This document shows, one piece after another, positions 1 through 4,552 of a stretch of 5,179 nucleotides of DNA. Source of the stretch: Cyanobacteria bacterium UBA1186 (lineage in GTDB: Bacteria > Cyanobacteriota > Vampirovibrionia > Gastranaerophilales > Gastranaerophilaceae). The stretch spans positions 1-5,179 of the forward strand of contig DBYM01000050.1 in assembly GCA_002309875.1 (NCBI GenBank), given 5' to 3'. Under the pieces are notes generated by a model. The model had not been told where the DNA came from, did no database searches, and worked only from the letters and a program-made list of their open reading frames with translations. The translations under genes and the position numbers were made by a program. Position 1 is the stretch's first letter; every line of letters begins with the position of its first letter.

Positions 1-3
1 TCA

Positions 4-699
4 CTAATAGACAGGAATATCAATCGGATTAACAAGGGTTACGGTTATAATTTCGCCTTCTTTGATATAGACTTCTTTTCCTTTTCTGAACATATCGATA
101 ATGCTGTCACCGAAGAAGTATCCGACTCCGCCGATAAATCCGCCTATTGCACAGAAAGGTGTTGTTATGAACTGAAGTCCGGGGTGGTCATCGCCTACGC
201 TCCAGCCGTATTCGGTTGAATTTTTCGTAATCTCTTTTGCTCTTGTAAAGTTATCCTGAATTGCTTCGCCGTAGCCGAGATTTTTGTACAAACCTCCGTC
301 ATAATAAATCTTGTCATACATTACAACCGACATATCAAGCGGAATTTGTCTTCCCGTCGGGGTTACAACGTGGTCAAAATCAAGATAAAGTTTTGCACCT
401 CTCGAAAATCTTTTCGAGGTCTTAACGTCGGAAATGCTTCCTCTCACAACCGTTCCAGCAGGCAGGATAACGTTTGCTCCCGACGCCTGTTCGTTCTTAA
501 TCATTGCGGTAAACGAATCTCCCATTCCGCCCGCAAAAGTATCAACTCCCTGCAAAAATTCGAGTTTAAACGTTGTTCCCGCAGGAATACGTTTGGTCTT
601 TGCGTCAGCCTTAAACGGTGCCGCTTCGGCAATATTTACGGCACTGATTCCGAAACAAAACAACATTGCCAATATTACGATATTTTTTAATCTGAACAT
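4..699 (-). CDS. Exported protein of unknown function, 231 residues
   Basis: I do not recognise the family with confidence. Residues 1-27 form a signal peptide: Arg/Lys at 3 and 5, a hydrophobic core at about 7-21, and a likely signal peptidase I site AEA|AP at 24-28, so the mature protein is probably periplasmic or envelope-associated. Residues 37-125 are beta-rich and built around two 'PAGT' turns (39-42 and 80-83), followed by VVRGSI and, after a basic stretch, LYLDFDHVVTPTGRQIPL. This layout resembles small periplasmic beta domains such as those in VirB10/TrbI-like proteins, but that is only a resemblance. A Gly-rich hydrophobic stretch at 179-198 could insert into a membrane. The end (207-231) returns to beta strands. 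The start is supported by AAGGGAG (707-713) seven nt upstream. It is last in the ruvB operon and ends in tandem TAG TGA stops at the window edge. Real gene: high confidence; function: unknown. Confidence 0.88.
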   Translation of the reverse strand: MFRLKNIVILAMLFCFGISAVNIAEAAPFKADAKTKRIPAGTTFKLEFLQGVDTFAGGMGDSFTAMIKNEQASGANVILPAGTVVRGSISDVKTSKRFSRGAKLYLDFDHVVTPTGRQIPLDMSVVMYDKIYYDGGLYKNLGYGEAIQDNFTRAKEITKNSTEYGWSVGDDHPGLQFITTPFCAIGGFIGGVGYFFGDSIIDMFRKGKEVYIKEGEIITVTLVNPIDIPVY

Positions 700-706
700 T
701 ATCTCA

Positions 707-751
707 CTCCCTTTTCACCGTTATTTTATCATTGCGTGCATAAAAATGCAA
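707..751 (-). promoter_or_regulatory. Possible internal promoter plus RBS for the exported protein
   Basis: On the minus strand TTGCAT (746-751) is followed after 17 nt by TAAAAT (723-728), preceded directly by TGA, which makes an extended -10. The -35 matches consensus at only three of six bases. The predicted start is near 716, giving a leader of about 17 nt with the ribosome site AAGGGAG at 707-713. This could let the exported protein be made without ruvB. The box overlaps the end of the upstream gene, and AT-rich sequence produces such matches by chance. Confidence 0.4.
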
Positions 752-1852
752 TTATTTACGAAGGTTATCAAAGTCGTATTTTGCGGGAATTTTCGTAACG
801 AGTTCCGAAGCAACAAGAGCCGTAATCGGCACGCAGATTACGATTGCGCAACTTCCTATGAGTGCGGAGGAAATCTCTGTTACAACCTGGCTCAGGTTTA
901 TGAACTTCTGCAAATCAATGTTTGATGCCAAAAGCAGCAGAGGCAGAGAGCCTCCGAGATAAACGAGTATGAGTGTGTTTGCCATTGTTCCTATGATATC
1001 CCGCCCGACGTTCATGCCCGAAACAAACAACTCTTTAACCGTTTTGGTATTATCAACCGCATATATTTCGTTAATCGTACTTGCGATAGACATTGCAACG
1101 TCCATAACTGCGCCTAATGTTGCCAAAATTATTGCCGCAACCACGATTGAGATAAAATCAAGTTCCGGGTGCGCCGCATAAAGAAAGAGCGAATTTTCAC
1201 CGCTGAATCCCGAAAGACTTGCAAACTTAACCGTAGCAAACGCAAGTATTCCCGCAATTACAAGGCTCAGTGTGCAGCCAAGAGTTGCCGAGGTGCTTTT
1301 TCTGTTAAACCCGCCCACAAGGTACATTGTAACCGAGGTGGAAAGCAGGCAGATTAATATTGTTGCCAAAACGGGGTTAATTCCCGCAAGTATCATGGGC
1401 GAAAGCAGGTAGAATATTAAAACACAGGTCAGCGCAATTGAAACAAGGCTGTAAATTCCCTTCTTTTTCCCGACATAAATCAGCAGAGCGCAAAATAAAA
1501 GCGAAAGCCAAACCAAAACTTGAGAACGTTTTATGTCCTCAACCGAAAAATTAAGCCCGTCATCGTCCGCTTCCACGTGCAGAACGACCTTTTTCCCCTT
1601 CTGCAGTTTTATATCATAATACGGATTTCCCGTAATCATGTTATCAACCGTAATCAGTTTACCCTTCAAATCGCCTTTGAGGAGTTTGATTTCGGCAGTC
1701 TGTTTAACCTGTGTGACGTCGCCTTCGCTTAAATCAACGTATTCAACACTTTCCACCACTCCTATTTGAGAAGGCAAAACCTCCGCCTCCTCCGCATAGC
1801 AGGGCAGAAACGAAACGAACATCAGTATTACAAAAGTTATGAAATTCTTCAT
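752..1852 (-). CDS. YibE/F family membrane protein
   Basis: A 366-residue integral membrane protein of the YibE/F family, whose members are transport-like but mostly uncharacterised. It has a signal peptide (1-20, cleavage after CYA), then an extracytoplasmic beta-rich domain (about 25-108) with the family's 'G+V' and 'TVDN' strands, then about seven to eight membrane segments (near 110-127, 134-155, 159-180, 191-209, 233-258, 286-309, 325-350). The family hallmarks are GAVMDVAMSIASTINEI (247-263) and SGMNVGRDIIGTMANTLI (278-295), followed by a Gly/Leu-rich LPLLLL helix. The conserved Asp251 and Arg284 in or near membrane segments are candidates for a functional site (inference). I chose the ATG at 1852, not the ATG 49 codons upstream. 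It is preceded by GGAG (1858-1861) with a 5-nt spacer, it begins exactly at the signal peptide, and the longer version would overlap ruvB. It lies 10 nt after the ruvB stop, so translation is probably coupled. Confidence 0.93.
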   Translation of the reverse strand: MKNFITFVILMFVSFLPCYAEEAEVLPSQIGVVESVEYVDLSEGDVTQVKQTAEIKLLKGDLKGKLITVDNMITGNPYYDIKLQKGKKVVLHVEADDDGLNFSVEDIKRSQVLVWLSLLFCALLIYVGKKKGIYSLVSIALTCVLIFYLLSPMILAGINPVLATILICLLSTSVTMYLVGGFNRKSTSATLGCTLSLVIAGILAFATVKFASLSGFSGENSLFLYAAHPELDFISIVVAAIILATLGAVMDVAMSIASTINEIYAVDNTKTVKELFVSGMNVGRDIIGTMANTLILVYLGGSLPLLLLASNIDLQKFINLSQVVTEISSALIGSCAIVICVPITALVASELVTKIPAKYDFDNLRK

Positions 1853-1857
1853 GAAAT

Positions 1858-1861
1858 CTCC
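1858..1861 (-). promoter_or_regulatory. RBS deciding the YibE/F start
   Basis: GGAG on the minus strand, within the 10-nt gap between the ruvB stop codon and the ATG at 1852, with a 5-nt spacer (ATTTC). It supports the short, signal-peptide-bearing YibE/F product over the upstream ATG inside ruvB. Confidence 0.75.
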
Positions 1862-1862
1862 G

Positions 1863-2951
1863 TTAATCAAATAATCCTCTCTGTTCGGGCGGAGCGGACA
1901 ACCCGAGATGTCTGTAACCTTCGGGCGAAACTTTTCTTCCCCTCGGAGTTCTCTGCAAAAGCCCTGACTGCAAGAGATACGGCTCGCAAACGTCCTCAAT
2001 CGTTCTCACATCTTCGCTCAGTGCCGCCGCAATCGTTTCAATCCCGACCGGCCCGCCGTCATATTTGTCGATAATCAGGTTAAGCAAAGCCCTGTCCGTC
2101 GTATCAAGCCCGTAAATATCGATTTTCAGACTGTCTAACGATTCGTTCGCAACACGTTCGTCAATTACTCCGTCATATTTAACGAGTGCAAAGTCTGAAA
2201 CTCTCTTGACAAGCCTGTTTGCAATTCTCGGTGTTCCTCTTGAACGCTTTGCAATCGCCTTTGCTCCCTCTTCGGTTATATCGATATTCAGGAGTTTTGA
2301 AGTACGTTTAACGACCTGAGTTAATTCATCTGTCGTGTAGAAATCGAGCCTGTGTATCATTCCAAAGCGGTCTCTCAGCGGACCTGAAAGTTCGCCCGCT
2401 TTTGTTGTCGCACCGATAAGGGTAAATTTCGGAATAGGAACTCTCAGCGTCTTTGCCGTCTGACTTTTTCCCGTTGTCATATCGAGGGTAAAATCCTCCA
2501 TTGCGGGATAAAGGATTTCCTCCGCAACCTTGTTCAGTCGGTGGATTTCATCAATAAACAGAATTTCTCCGCCTTTTAAAGACATCAAAATCCCGATTAT
2601 GTCACGGGGACGTTCAAGCGCAGGAGCGGAAGTGATTTTGATATCAACTCCCATCTGAGCCGCTATAACACCCGCAATCGTCGTCTTTCCCAACCCCGGA
2701 GGGCCGTAGAAAAGCATGTGGTCAAGCGGTTTCTCCCGAAGCCTTGCCGCCTCAAGCGTAATCTTCAGAGTTTCCTTCAGCGCCGTCTGGCCGATATAAC
2801 TCTCAAAATCCTTAGGTCTGATTGAGTTTTCAAAAGTCTTGTCATACTCAATGGTTTCGCCTTTGATATTGGGATTTTTCACCTGACTGCCTGATAAAAA
2901 CCTGCTCTGACTAACTTCTCCCGTTTTTTTATCATCTGATAATATAGTCAT
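1863..2951 (-). CDS. ruvB: Holliday junction branch migration DNA helicase RuvB
   Basis: The ATP-driven AAA+ motor of the RuvAB complex, which migrates Holliday junctions during recombination and repair of stalled forks. The protein has 362 residues, full length for the family. Residues 1-38 are a variable extension, then comes the usual start of the core (FENSIRPKDFESYIGQ). Walker A is GPPGLGKT (83-90), Walker B LFIDEIH (131-137), sensor 1 TLIGATTKAG (177-186, with Lys where Arg is common), the arginine-finger segment PLRDRFG (191-197), and sensor 2 RGTPRIANRLVKR (238-250). The C-terminal winged helix contains GGPVGIETIAAALSED (299-314) and ends in PYLLQSGLLQRTPRGR. TSAPALERPRDI (108-119) is the form I associate with cyanobacterial RuvB. 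It is first in the operon. No Shine-Dalgarno precedes the ATG, which fits the predicted leaderless start. No ruvA or ruvC is in the window. Identification is essentially certain; the exact start is a little less so. Confidence 0.98.
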   Translation of the reverse strand: MTILSDDKKTGEVSQSRFLSGSQVKNPNIKGETIEYDKTFENSIRPKDFESYIGQTALKETLKITLEAARLREKPLDHMLFYGPPGLGKTTIAGVIAAQMGVDIKITSAPALERPRDIIGILMSLKGGEILFIDEIHRLNKVAEEILYPAMEDFTLDMTTGKSQTAKTLRVPIPKFTLIGATTKAGELSGPLRDRFGMIHRLDFYTTDELTQVVKRTSKLLNIDITEEGAKAIAKRSRGTPRIANRLVKRVSDFALVKYDGVIDERVANESLDSLKIDIYGLDTTDRALLNLIIDKYDGGPVGIETIAAALSEDVRTIEDVCEPYLLQSGLLQRTPRGRKVSPEGYRHLGLSAPPEQRGLFD

Positions 2952-2957
2952 GGCTTA

Positions 2958-2987
2958 ATAATAGCACATGGTAAAGTATGGTGGCAA
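2958..2987 (-). promoter_or_regulatory. Extended -10 sigma70-type promoter of ruvB, predicted leaderless
   Basis: On the minus strand the -35 box is TTGCCA (2982-2987, five of six consensus bases). An 18-nt spacer follows, ending in TGC directly before TATTAT (2958-2963, five of six), which makes an extended -10. Counting six nt past the -10 puts the predicted start at 2951, the A of the ruvB ATG. The bases before the ATG (AAGCC) contain no ribosome site, which agrees with a leaderless message. This is prediction from sequence only. Confidence 0.65.
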
Positions 2988-3017
2988 GGGGTAAAGGGGT
3001 AAAGGGGTGGGGGGGGG
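2988..3017 (+). other. G-quadruplex candidate next to the ruvB promoter
   Basis: The plus strand reads G4-TAAA-G4-TAAA-G4-T-G9, meaning four or more G runs with loops of four nt or less, a textbook G-quadruplex pattern. It begins at the base adjoining the ruvB -35 box. The G-rich strand is the template strand for ruvB, but it lies upstream of the transcript. The middle units form a GGGGTAAA tandem repeat, and the run of nine G is a likely slippage site. Confidence 0.6.
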
Positions 3018-3028
3018 TAAATATAAAT

Positions 3029-3080
3029 TAGTGAATAGTGAATAGTGAGTAGTGAATAGTGAATAGTGACTAGTGAGTAG
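3029..3080 (+). repeat. TAGTGAN heptamer tandem array, seven copies
   Basis: Seven consecutive heptamers TAGTGAN (last base A, A, G, A, A, C, G) start at 3029, 3036, 3043, 3050, 3057, 3064 and 3071, followed by a partial TAG. Only the seventh base varies. Because 7 is not a multiple of 3, the array puts TAG and TGA stops in all plus frames, while the minus strand is stop-free. The style recalls the heptanucleotide STRR repeats known in filamentous cyanobacteria, although the unit differs from those I know. Confidence 0.92.
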
Positions 3081-3096
3081 TTGTTTTATTTCCCCT

Positions 3097-3123
3097 CCCC
3101 TTGAGGGAACGACCTGCGAGCAG
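3097..3123 (+). repeat. 27-nt direct repeat, copy 1
   Basis: Begins CCCCTTGAGGG and ends CTGCGAGCAG. It is identical over 27 nt to the copy at 3143-3169, with a period of 46 nt. The end of the unit folds as CTGC-GA-GCAG. A shortened relative of that end (TGCGAGCAGG) occurs near 3312. Confidence 0.9.
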
Positions 3124-3142
3124 CCGAATGTTTTTTTCCCTG

Positions 3143-3169
3143 CCCCTTGAGGGAACGACCTGCGAGCAG
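3143..3169 (+). repeat. 27-nt direct repeat, copy 2
   Basis: Second perfect copy of the unit at 3097-3123. Here it is preceded by TTCCCT (3136-3141), which can pair with AGGGAA (3150-3155) inside the repeat. The 19 nt between copies include a run of T followed by CCC. Confidence 0.9.
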
Positions 3170-3183
3170 AACGGATTTGTGTA

Positions 3184-3305
3184 CGGAATAAACGAAGTGA
3201 ATTCCGGATAGCGAACAGATGGAGTTGACAGGCACAGAGTGCCGAAAACGACGTTCTGTGAGCGTGGAACAAATCCAAGACAGGGCCGAAGGCGGAGCCG
3301 TGCCC
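3184..3305. repeat. Chain of short hairpins
   Basis: Consecutive self-complementary units: CGGAAT/ATTCCG (3184-3189 with 3201-3206, 11-nt loop), GGCAC-AGA-GTGCC (3231-3243), GTTC/GAAC (3253-3256 with 3267-3270), and a nested GGGC...GCCC (3283-3305) enclosing GGC-GGA-GCC (3291-3299). The stems differ in sequence while the loops are short and purine-rich. This looks like shared architecture rather than one copied sequence. Function unknown. Confidence 0.6.
3272..3284 (+). repeat. 13-bp inverted repeat, left arm
   Basis: AATCCAAGACAGG here is the exact reverse complement of positions 3623-3635. The two arms bracket 364 bp of repeat-rich, gene-free DNA. They could be ends of a very small non-coding element or just two oppositely oriented members of a dispersed repeat. 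A shorter relative (TCAAGACAGGG) lies near 3322. Confidence 0.6.
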
Positions 3306-3355
3306 GTTTAATGCGAGCAGGTCAAGACAGGGTTAGGGGTGGGGTGAATATTGCT

Positions 3356-3385
3356 CCCTCCCTGATGAGGGAGGGTAGGGGTGGG
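3356..3385 (+). repeat. GC-rich palindrome merging into a second G-quadruplex candidate
   Basis: CCCTCCC (3356-3362) pairs with GGGAGGG (3369-3375) across a 6-nt loop. The right arm continues as GGG-A-GGG-TA-GGGG-T-GGG (3369-3385), four G runs with one- or two-nt loops. The hairpin and the quadruplex would therefore compete for the same bases. In reverse orientation this segment resembles 5050-5082. Confidence 0.65.
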
Positions 3386-3413
3386 TGCTTACGGGAACAA
3401 AAAACAAGCACCC
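3383..3413. repeat. 8-bp inverted repeat
   Basis: GGGTGCTT (3383-3390) and AAGCACCC (3406-3413) are perfect reverse complements with a 15-nt A-rich loop. No T run follows on either strand, so it is not a convincing terminator. Confidence 0.55.
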
Positions 3414-3420
3414 CTCTGTG

Positions 3421-3440
3421 TCTCCCCTCATAAGGGGAGA
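3421..3440. repeat. 8-bp perfect palindrome, dispersed repeat member
   Basis: TCTCCCCT-CATA-AGGGGAGA: 8-bp stem, 4-nt loop. It shares the pyrimidine-rich left arm, short loop and following ..GAGA/GAGC-type context with the palindromes at 3356-3375 and 5058-5077. The stem bases differ but pairing is kept, so these are probably members of one degenerate repeat family. Confidence 0.65.
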
Positions 3441-3481
3441 TTGCGGACCACAAATGGGTTTGCCCTGCTCAGTATGACATA

Positions 3482-3496
3482 TTACGTGCGTAGCAC
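3482..3496 (+). repeat. 15-nt direct repeat, copy 1
   Basis: TTACGTGCGTAGCAC, identical to 3609-3623. It contains the hairpin GTGC-GTA-GCAC. The copies are 127 nt apart, and the intervening DNA has no evident gene. Confidence 0.8.
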
Positions 3497-3608
3497 GCGC
3501 CTCGCGTTGAACGGCAGGGGTAAATATGTTTTGAAGCAGAATTGCCAGAGGTGTGCTTGGAATCTTGTAATAATTTGGGAGTATTATGCAATGCACACCG
3601 ACCAAATG

Positions 3609-3623
3609 TTACGTGCGTAGCAC
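3609..3623 (+). repeat. 15-nt direct repeat, copy 2
   Basis: Second exact copy of TTACGTGCGTAGCAC. It abuts the right arm of the 13-bp inverted repeat (3623-3635), overlapping it by one base. Confidence 0.8.
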
Positions 3624-3635
3624 CTGTCTTGGATT
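3623..3635 (-). repeat. 13-bp inverted repeat, right arm
   Basis: CCTGTCTTGGATT on the plus strand, the exact reverse complement of the left arm at 3272-3284. Confidence 0.6.
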
Positions 3636-3760
3636 ATTGGCGGTTCACCCGCTTACATTCGTTTTGTTTCGCATAGGCAAAACAGTCACTCATTTCAGCG
3701 GTTTCACAGGGACGGCGTTACGTTTCGCTGTCGCTCCACTTCAGCCTTGCCAAAATCCGC

Positions 3761-3786
3761 AAAAAAAAGCCTCTTGAGAGAGAGGC
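3761..3786 (-). terminator. Intrinsic terminator of the coiled-coil gene
   Basis: Read on the minus strand, GCCTCT (3781-3786) pairs with AGAGGC (3769-3774) across a 6-nt loop and is followed directly by eight T (3761-3768). This is a classical Rho-independent terminator, 64 nt past the stop codon at 3851. It insulates the leftward coiled-coil gene from the repeat mosaic and from ruvB. It is not bidirectional: no T run follows the stem on the plus strand. Confidence 0.9.
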
Positions 3787-3850
3787 GAGGGGAAATTTAG
3801 TTAATAGGTATACACTTCACATTATGTTTTTAGAGTTTAAGTTTTCAGTT

Positions 3851-4366
3851 TTAACCGTTACCGAAACGAGGCGCCCATCTCTGAGCCTCTTCAGTACTTA
3901 ACTTCTGATATGCCTGAAGTTCGTTTCGTTTCATTGATAATCTTTGATTCAACTCGTTCAGTTCGAGTTCTATTTCCTTTTCTTTTTCGTTCAGTAAAGT
4001 AACTTCCTGCTGTTTGAGGTCTTTGAGAGCCTGTTCTTTAAACTGTGCAAAAGCGCTCATTTCAATCTGCATCTGAGCCATCGGGTCGCCCGTCATCGGA
4101 ACTCTGCCCATTGCTTTAAGTGCCTGAAGATTTTGCATTGCACTCATTGAACTTGCCTGGTCTGAGTATTGTGCAAATAATGATGCTCTCGGAAGTAAAT
4201 CTGATGATAAACCTGCTATATTGCTCAAGTTCATTATTGAAGATCCGCCGAGTCGGCTTGCGTATTTCTGGAAATTGCTAAGTTCGATGTGCTTATCCAT
4301 CACCGCCTTCTCGAGGGAGTTTATTTCGCGTGTTAATCTCTGGACCATCCAGAACGATACTAACAT
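3851..4366 (-). CDS. Coiled-coil protein of unknown function, 171 residues
   Basis: Not a family I can name. There is no signal peptide. The first eleven residues (MLVSFWMVQRL) are hydrophobic with Trp6 but too short for a membrane helix; they may be an amphipathic anchor. Residues 12-37 are helical, 38-60 are Gly/Ser-rich and probably flexible, 66-104 are rich in Met, Ala and Gln, and 105-158 form a strongly predicted coiled coil with heptad-like Leu spacing and many Glu, Lys and Gln (KEQALKDLKQQEV, KEKEIELELNELNQRL). The tail RWAPRFGNG is short and basic/aromatic. There is no Cys and no catalytic motif. The start is supported by AAGGTAGG (4373-4380) with a 6-nt spacer. The gene is monocistronic, with its own terminator and a long AT-rich upstream region, which suggests independent control. 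A structural or scaffold role is only a guess. Confidence 0.85.
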   Translation of the reverse strand: MLVSFWMVQRLTREINSLEKAVMDKHIELSNFQKYASRLGGSSIMNLSNIAGLSSDLLPRASLFAQYSDQASSMSAMQNLQALKAMGRVPMTGDPMAQMQIEMSAFAQFKEQALKDLKQQEVTLLNEKEKEIELELNELNQRLSMKRNELQAYQKLSTEEAQRWAPRFGNG

Positions 4367-4372
4367 AATGAA

Positions 4373-4380
4373 CCTACCTT
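4373..4380 (-). promoter_or_regulatory. RBS of the coiled-coil gene
   Basis: AAGGTAGG on the minus strand, 6 nt before the ATG at 4366. It fixes this start over the Met at residue 7, which has no such site. It resembles the AAGGTTA repeats just upstream. Confidence 0.7.
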
Positions 4381-4389
4381 TTTTCTAAC

Positions 4390-4426
4390 TAACCTTTGTA
4401 AAATTAAATTAACCTTTTCTAACCTT
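4390..4426. repeat. Three phased TAACCTT repeats upstream of the coiled-coil gene
   Basis: TAACCTT (AAGGTTA on the minus strand) occurs at 4390-4396, 4410-4416 and 4420-4426, spaced 20 and 10 nt, so all three lie on the same helical face. They are in the leader or promoter zone of the coiled-coil gene, whose own promoter I cannot assign with confidence. They could be an operator for a protein binding as an array. Chance in AT-rich DNA cannot be excluded. Confidence 0.45.
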
Positions 4427-4467
4427 ACATATAGATAAAGTATTTTTGTTTCCGAAAATTGCTTTTT

Positions 4468-4515
4468 TTGTTACAATTCGTTACATTTGTTATAAAACCG
4501 TTTTTACCATAAAAT
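4468..4515 (+). promoter_or_regulatory. Two overlapping promoters and phased GTTACA motifs before yhcH
   Basis: Promoter A is TTGTTA (4468-4473), 17 nt, TATAAA (4491-4496). Promoter B is TTGTTA (4487-4492), 17 nt, TAAAAT (4510-4515), predicted start near 4522. The -35 boxes are 19 nt apart. GTTACA occurs at 4470 and 4480 with the variant GTTATA at 4489, about one helical turn apart, so they overlap both -35 regions and could form an operator. Promoter B gives a leader of about 31 nt. Confidence 0.5.
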
Positions 4516-4542
4516 ATTCATGTTGGCGTAAACACTGTAACA

Positions 4543-4547
4543 GAGGG
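4543..4547 (+). promoter_or_regulatory. RBS of the YhcH-type gene
   Basis: GAGGG with a 5-nt spacer before the ATG at 4553. This is good support for the chosen start. Confidence 0.75.
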
Positions 4548-4552
4548 CTTTT

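Larger units (their letters stand above)
2952..3850. other. Gene-free repeat mosaic, about 900 nt
   Basis: I find no credible protein or RNA gene here. Open frames crossing it run through tandem repeats and palindromes, lack ribosome sites, and translate to low-complexity strings. The composition is far more G/C-patterned than the flanking genes. It contains, in order, the ruvB promoter, G-rich tracts, the TAGTGAN array, a 27-nt direct repeat, a chain of short hairpins, three GC-rich palindromes, a 15-nt direct repeat, a 13-bp inverted repeat and the terminator of the leftward coiled-coil gene. Between 3497 and 3760 I see only short hairpins: GGTGTGC/GCACACC at 3550-3599, GCGG-TTCAC-CCGC at 3640-3652, and GTTTTG/CAAAAC at 3661-3683. 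The region looks like an accumulation of dispersed repeats. Confidence 0.7.

Noticed and set aside
731..751. Terminator between the YibE/F gene and the exported protein
   Set aside because: Only a 5-bp TGCAT/ATGCA pairing exists, with no T run after it in the direction of transcription.
434..925. 163-codon plus-strand frame
   Set aside because: Antisense shadow of the exported-protein and YibE/F genes, crossing their intergenic gap. Both minus-strand genes are clearly real.
1853..1999. A 49-codon N-terminal extension of the YibE/F protein from an ATG at 1999
   Set aside because: It overlaps the conserved end of ruvB in another frame, its sequence is not family-like, and the ATG at 1852 has an RBS and starts a signal peptide.
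2955..2969. Four-codon leader peptide (Met-Cys-Tyr-Tyr) before ruvB
   Set aside because: It coincides with the extended -10 box, so it would lie upstream of the predicted transcription start and has no RBS.
3097..3169. CRISPR-like repeat pair
   Set aside because: Only two copies with a 19-nt T-rich gap, no further units and no cas genes. The 7-nt arrays have no spacers at all.
2955..3278. 107-codon minus-strand frame ending just before ruvB
   Set aside because: Its middle is the translated heptamer array (LFTTHYS repeats) and poly-C tracts (PPPTPLPLYPLPP), it runs through the ruvB promoter, and it has no RBS.
3333..3605. 90-codon minus-strand and 79-codon plus-strand frames in the repeat mosaic
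   Set aside because: They overlap each other and cross palindromes and the 15-nt repeat, with no domain-like sequence and no RBS.
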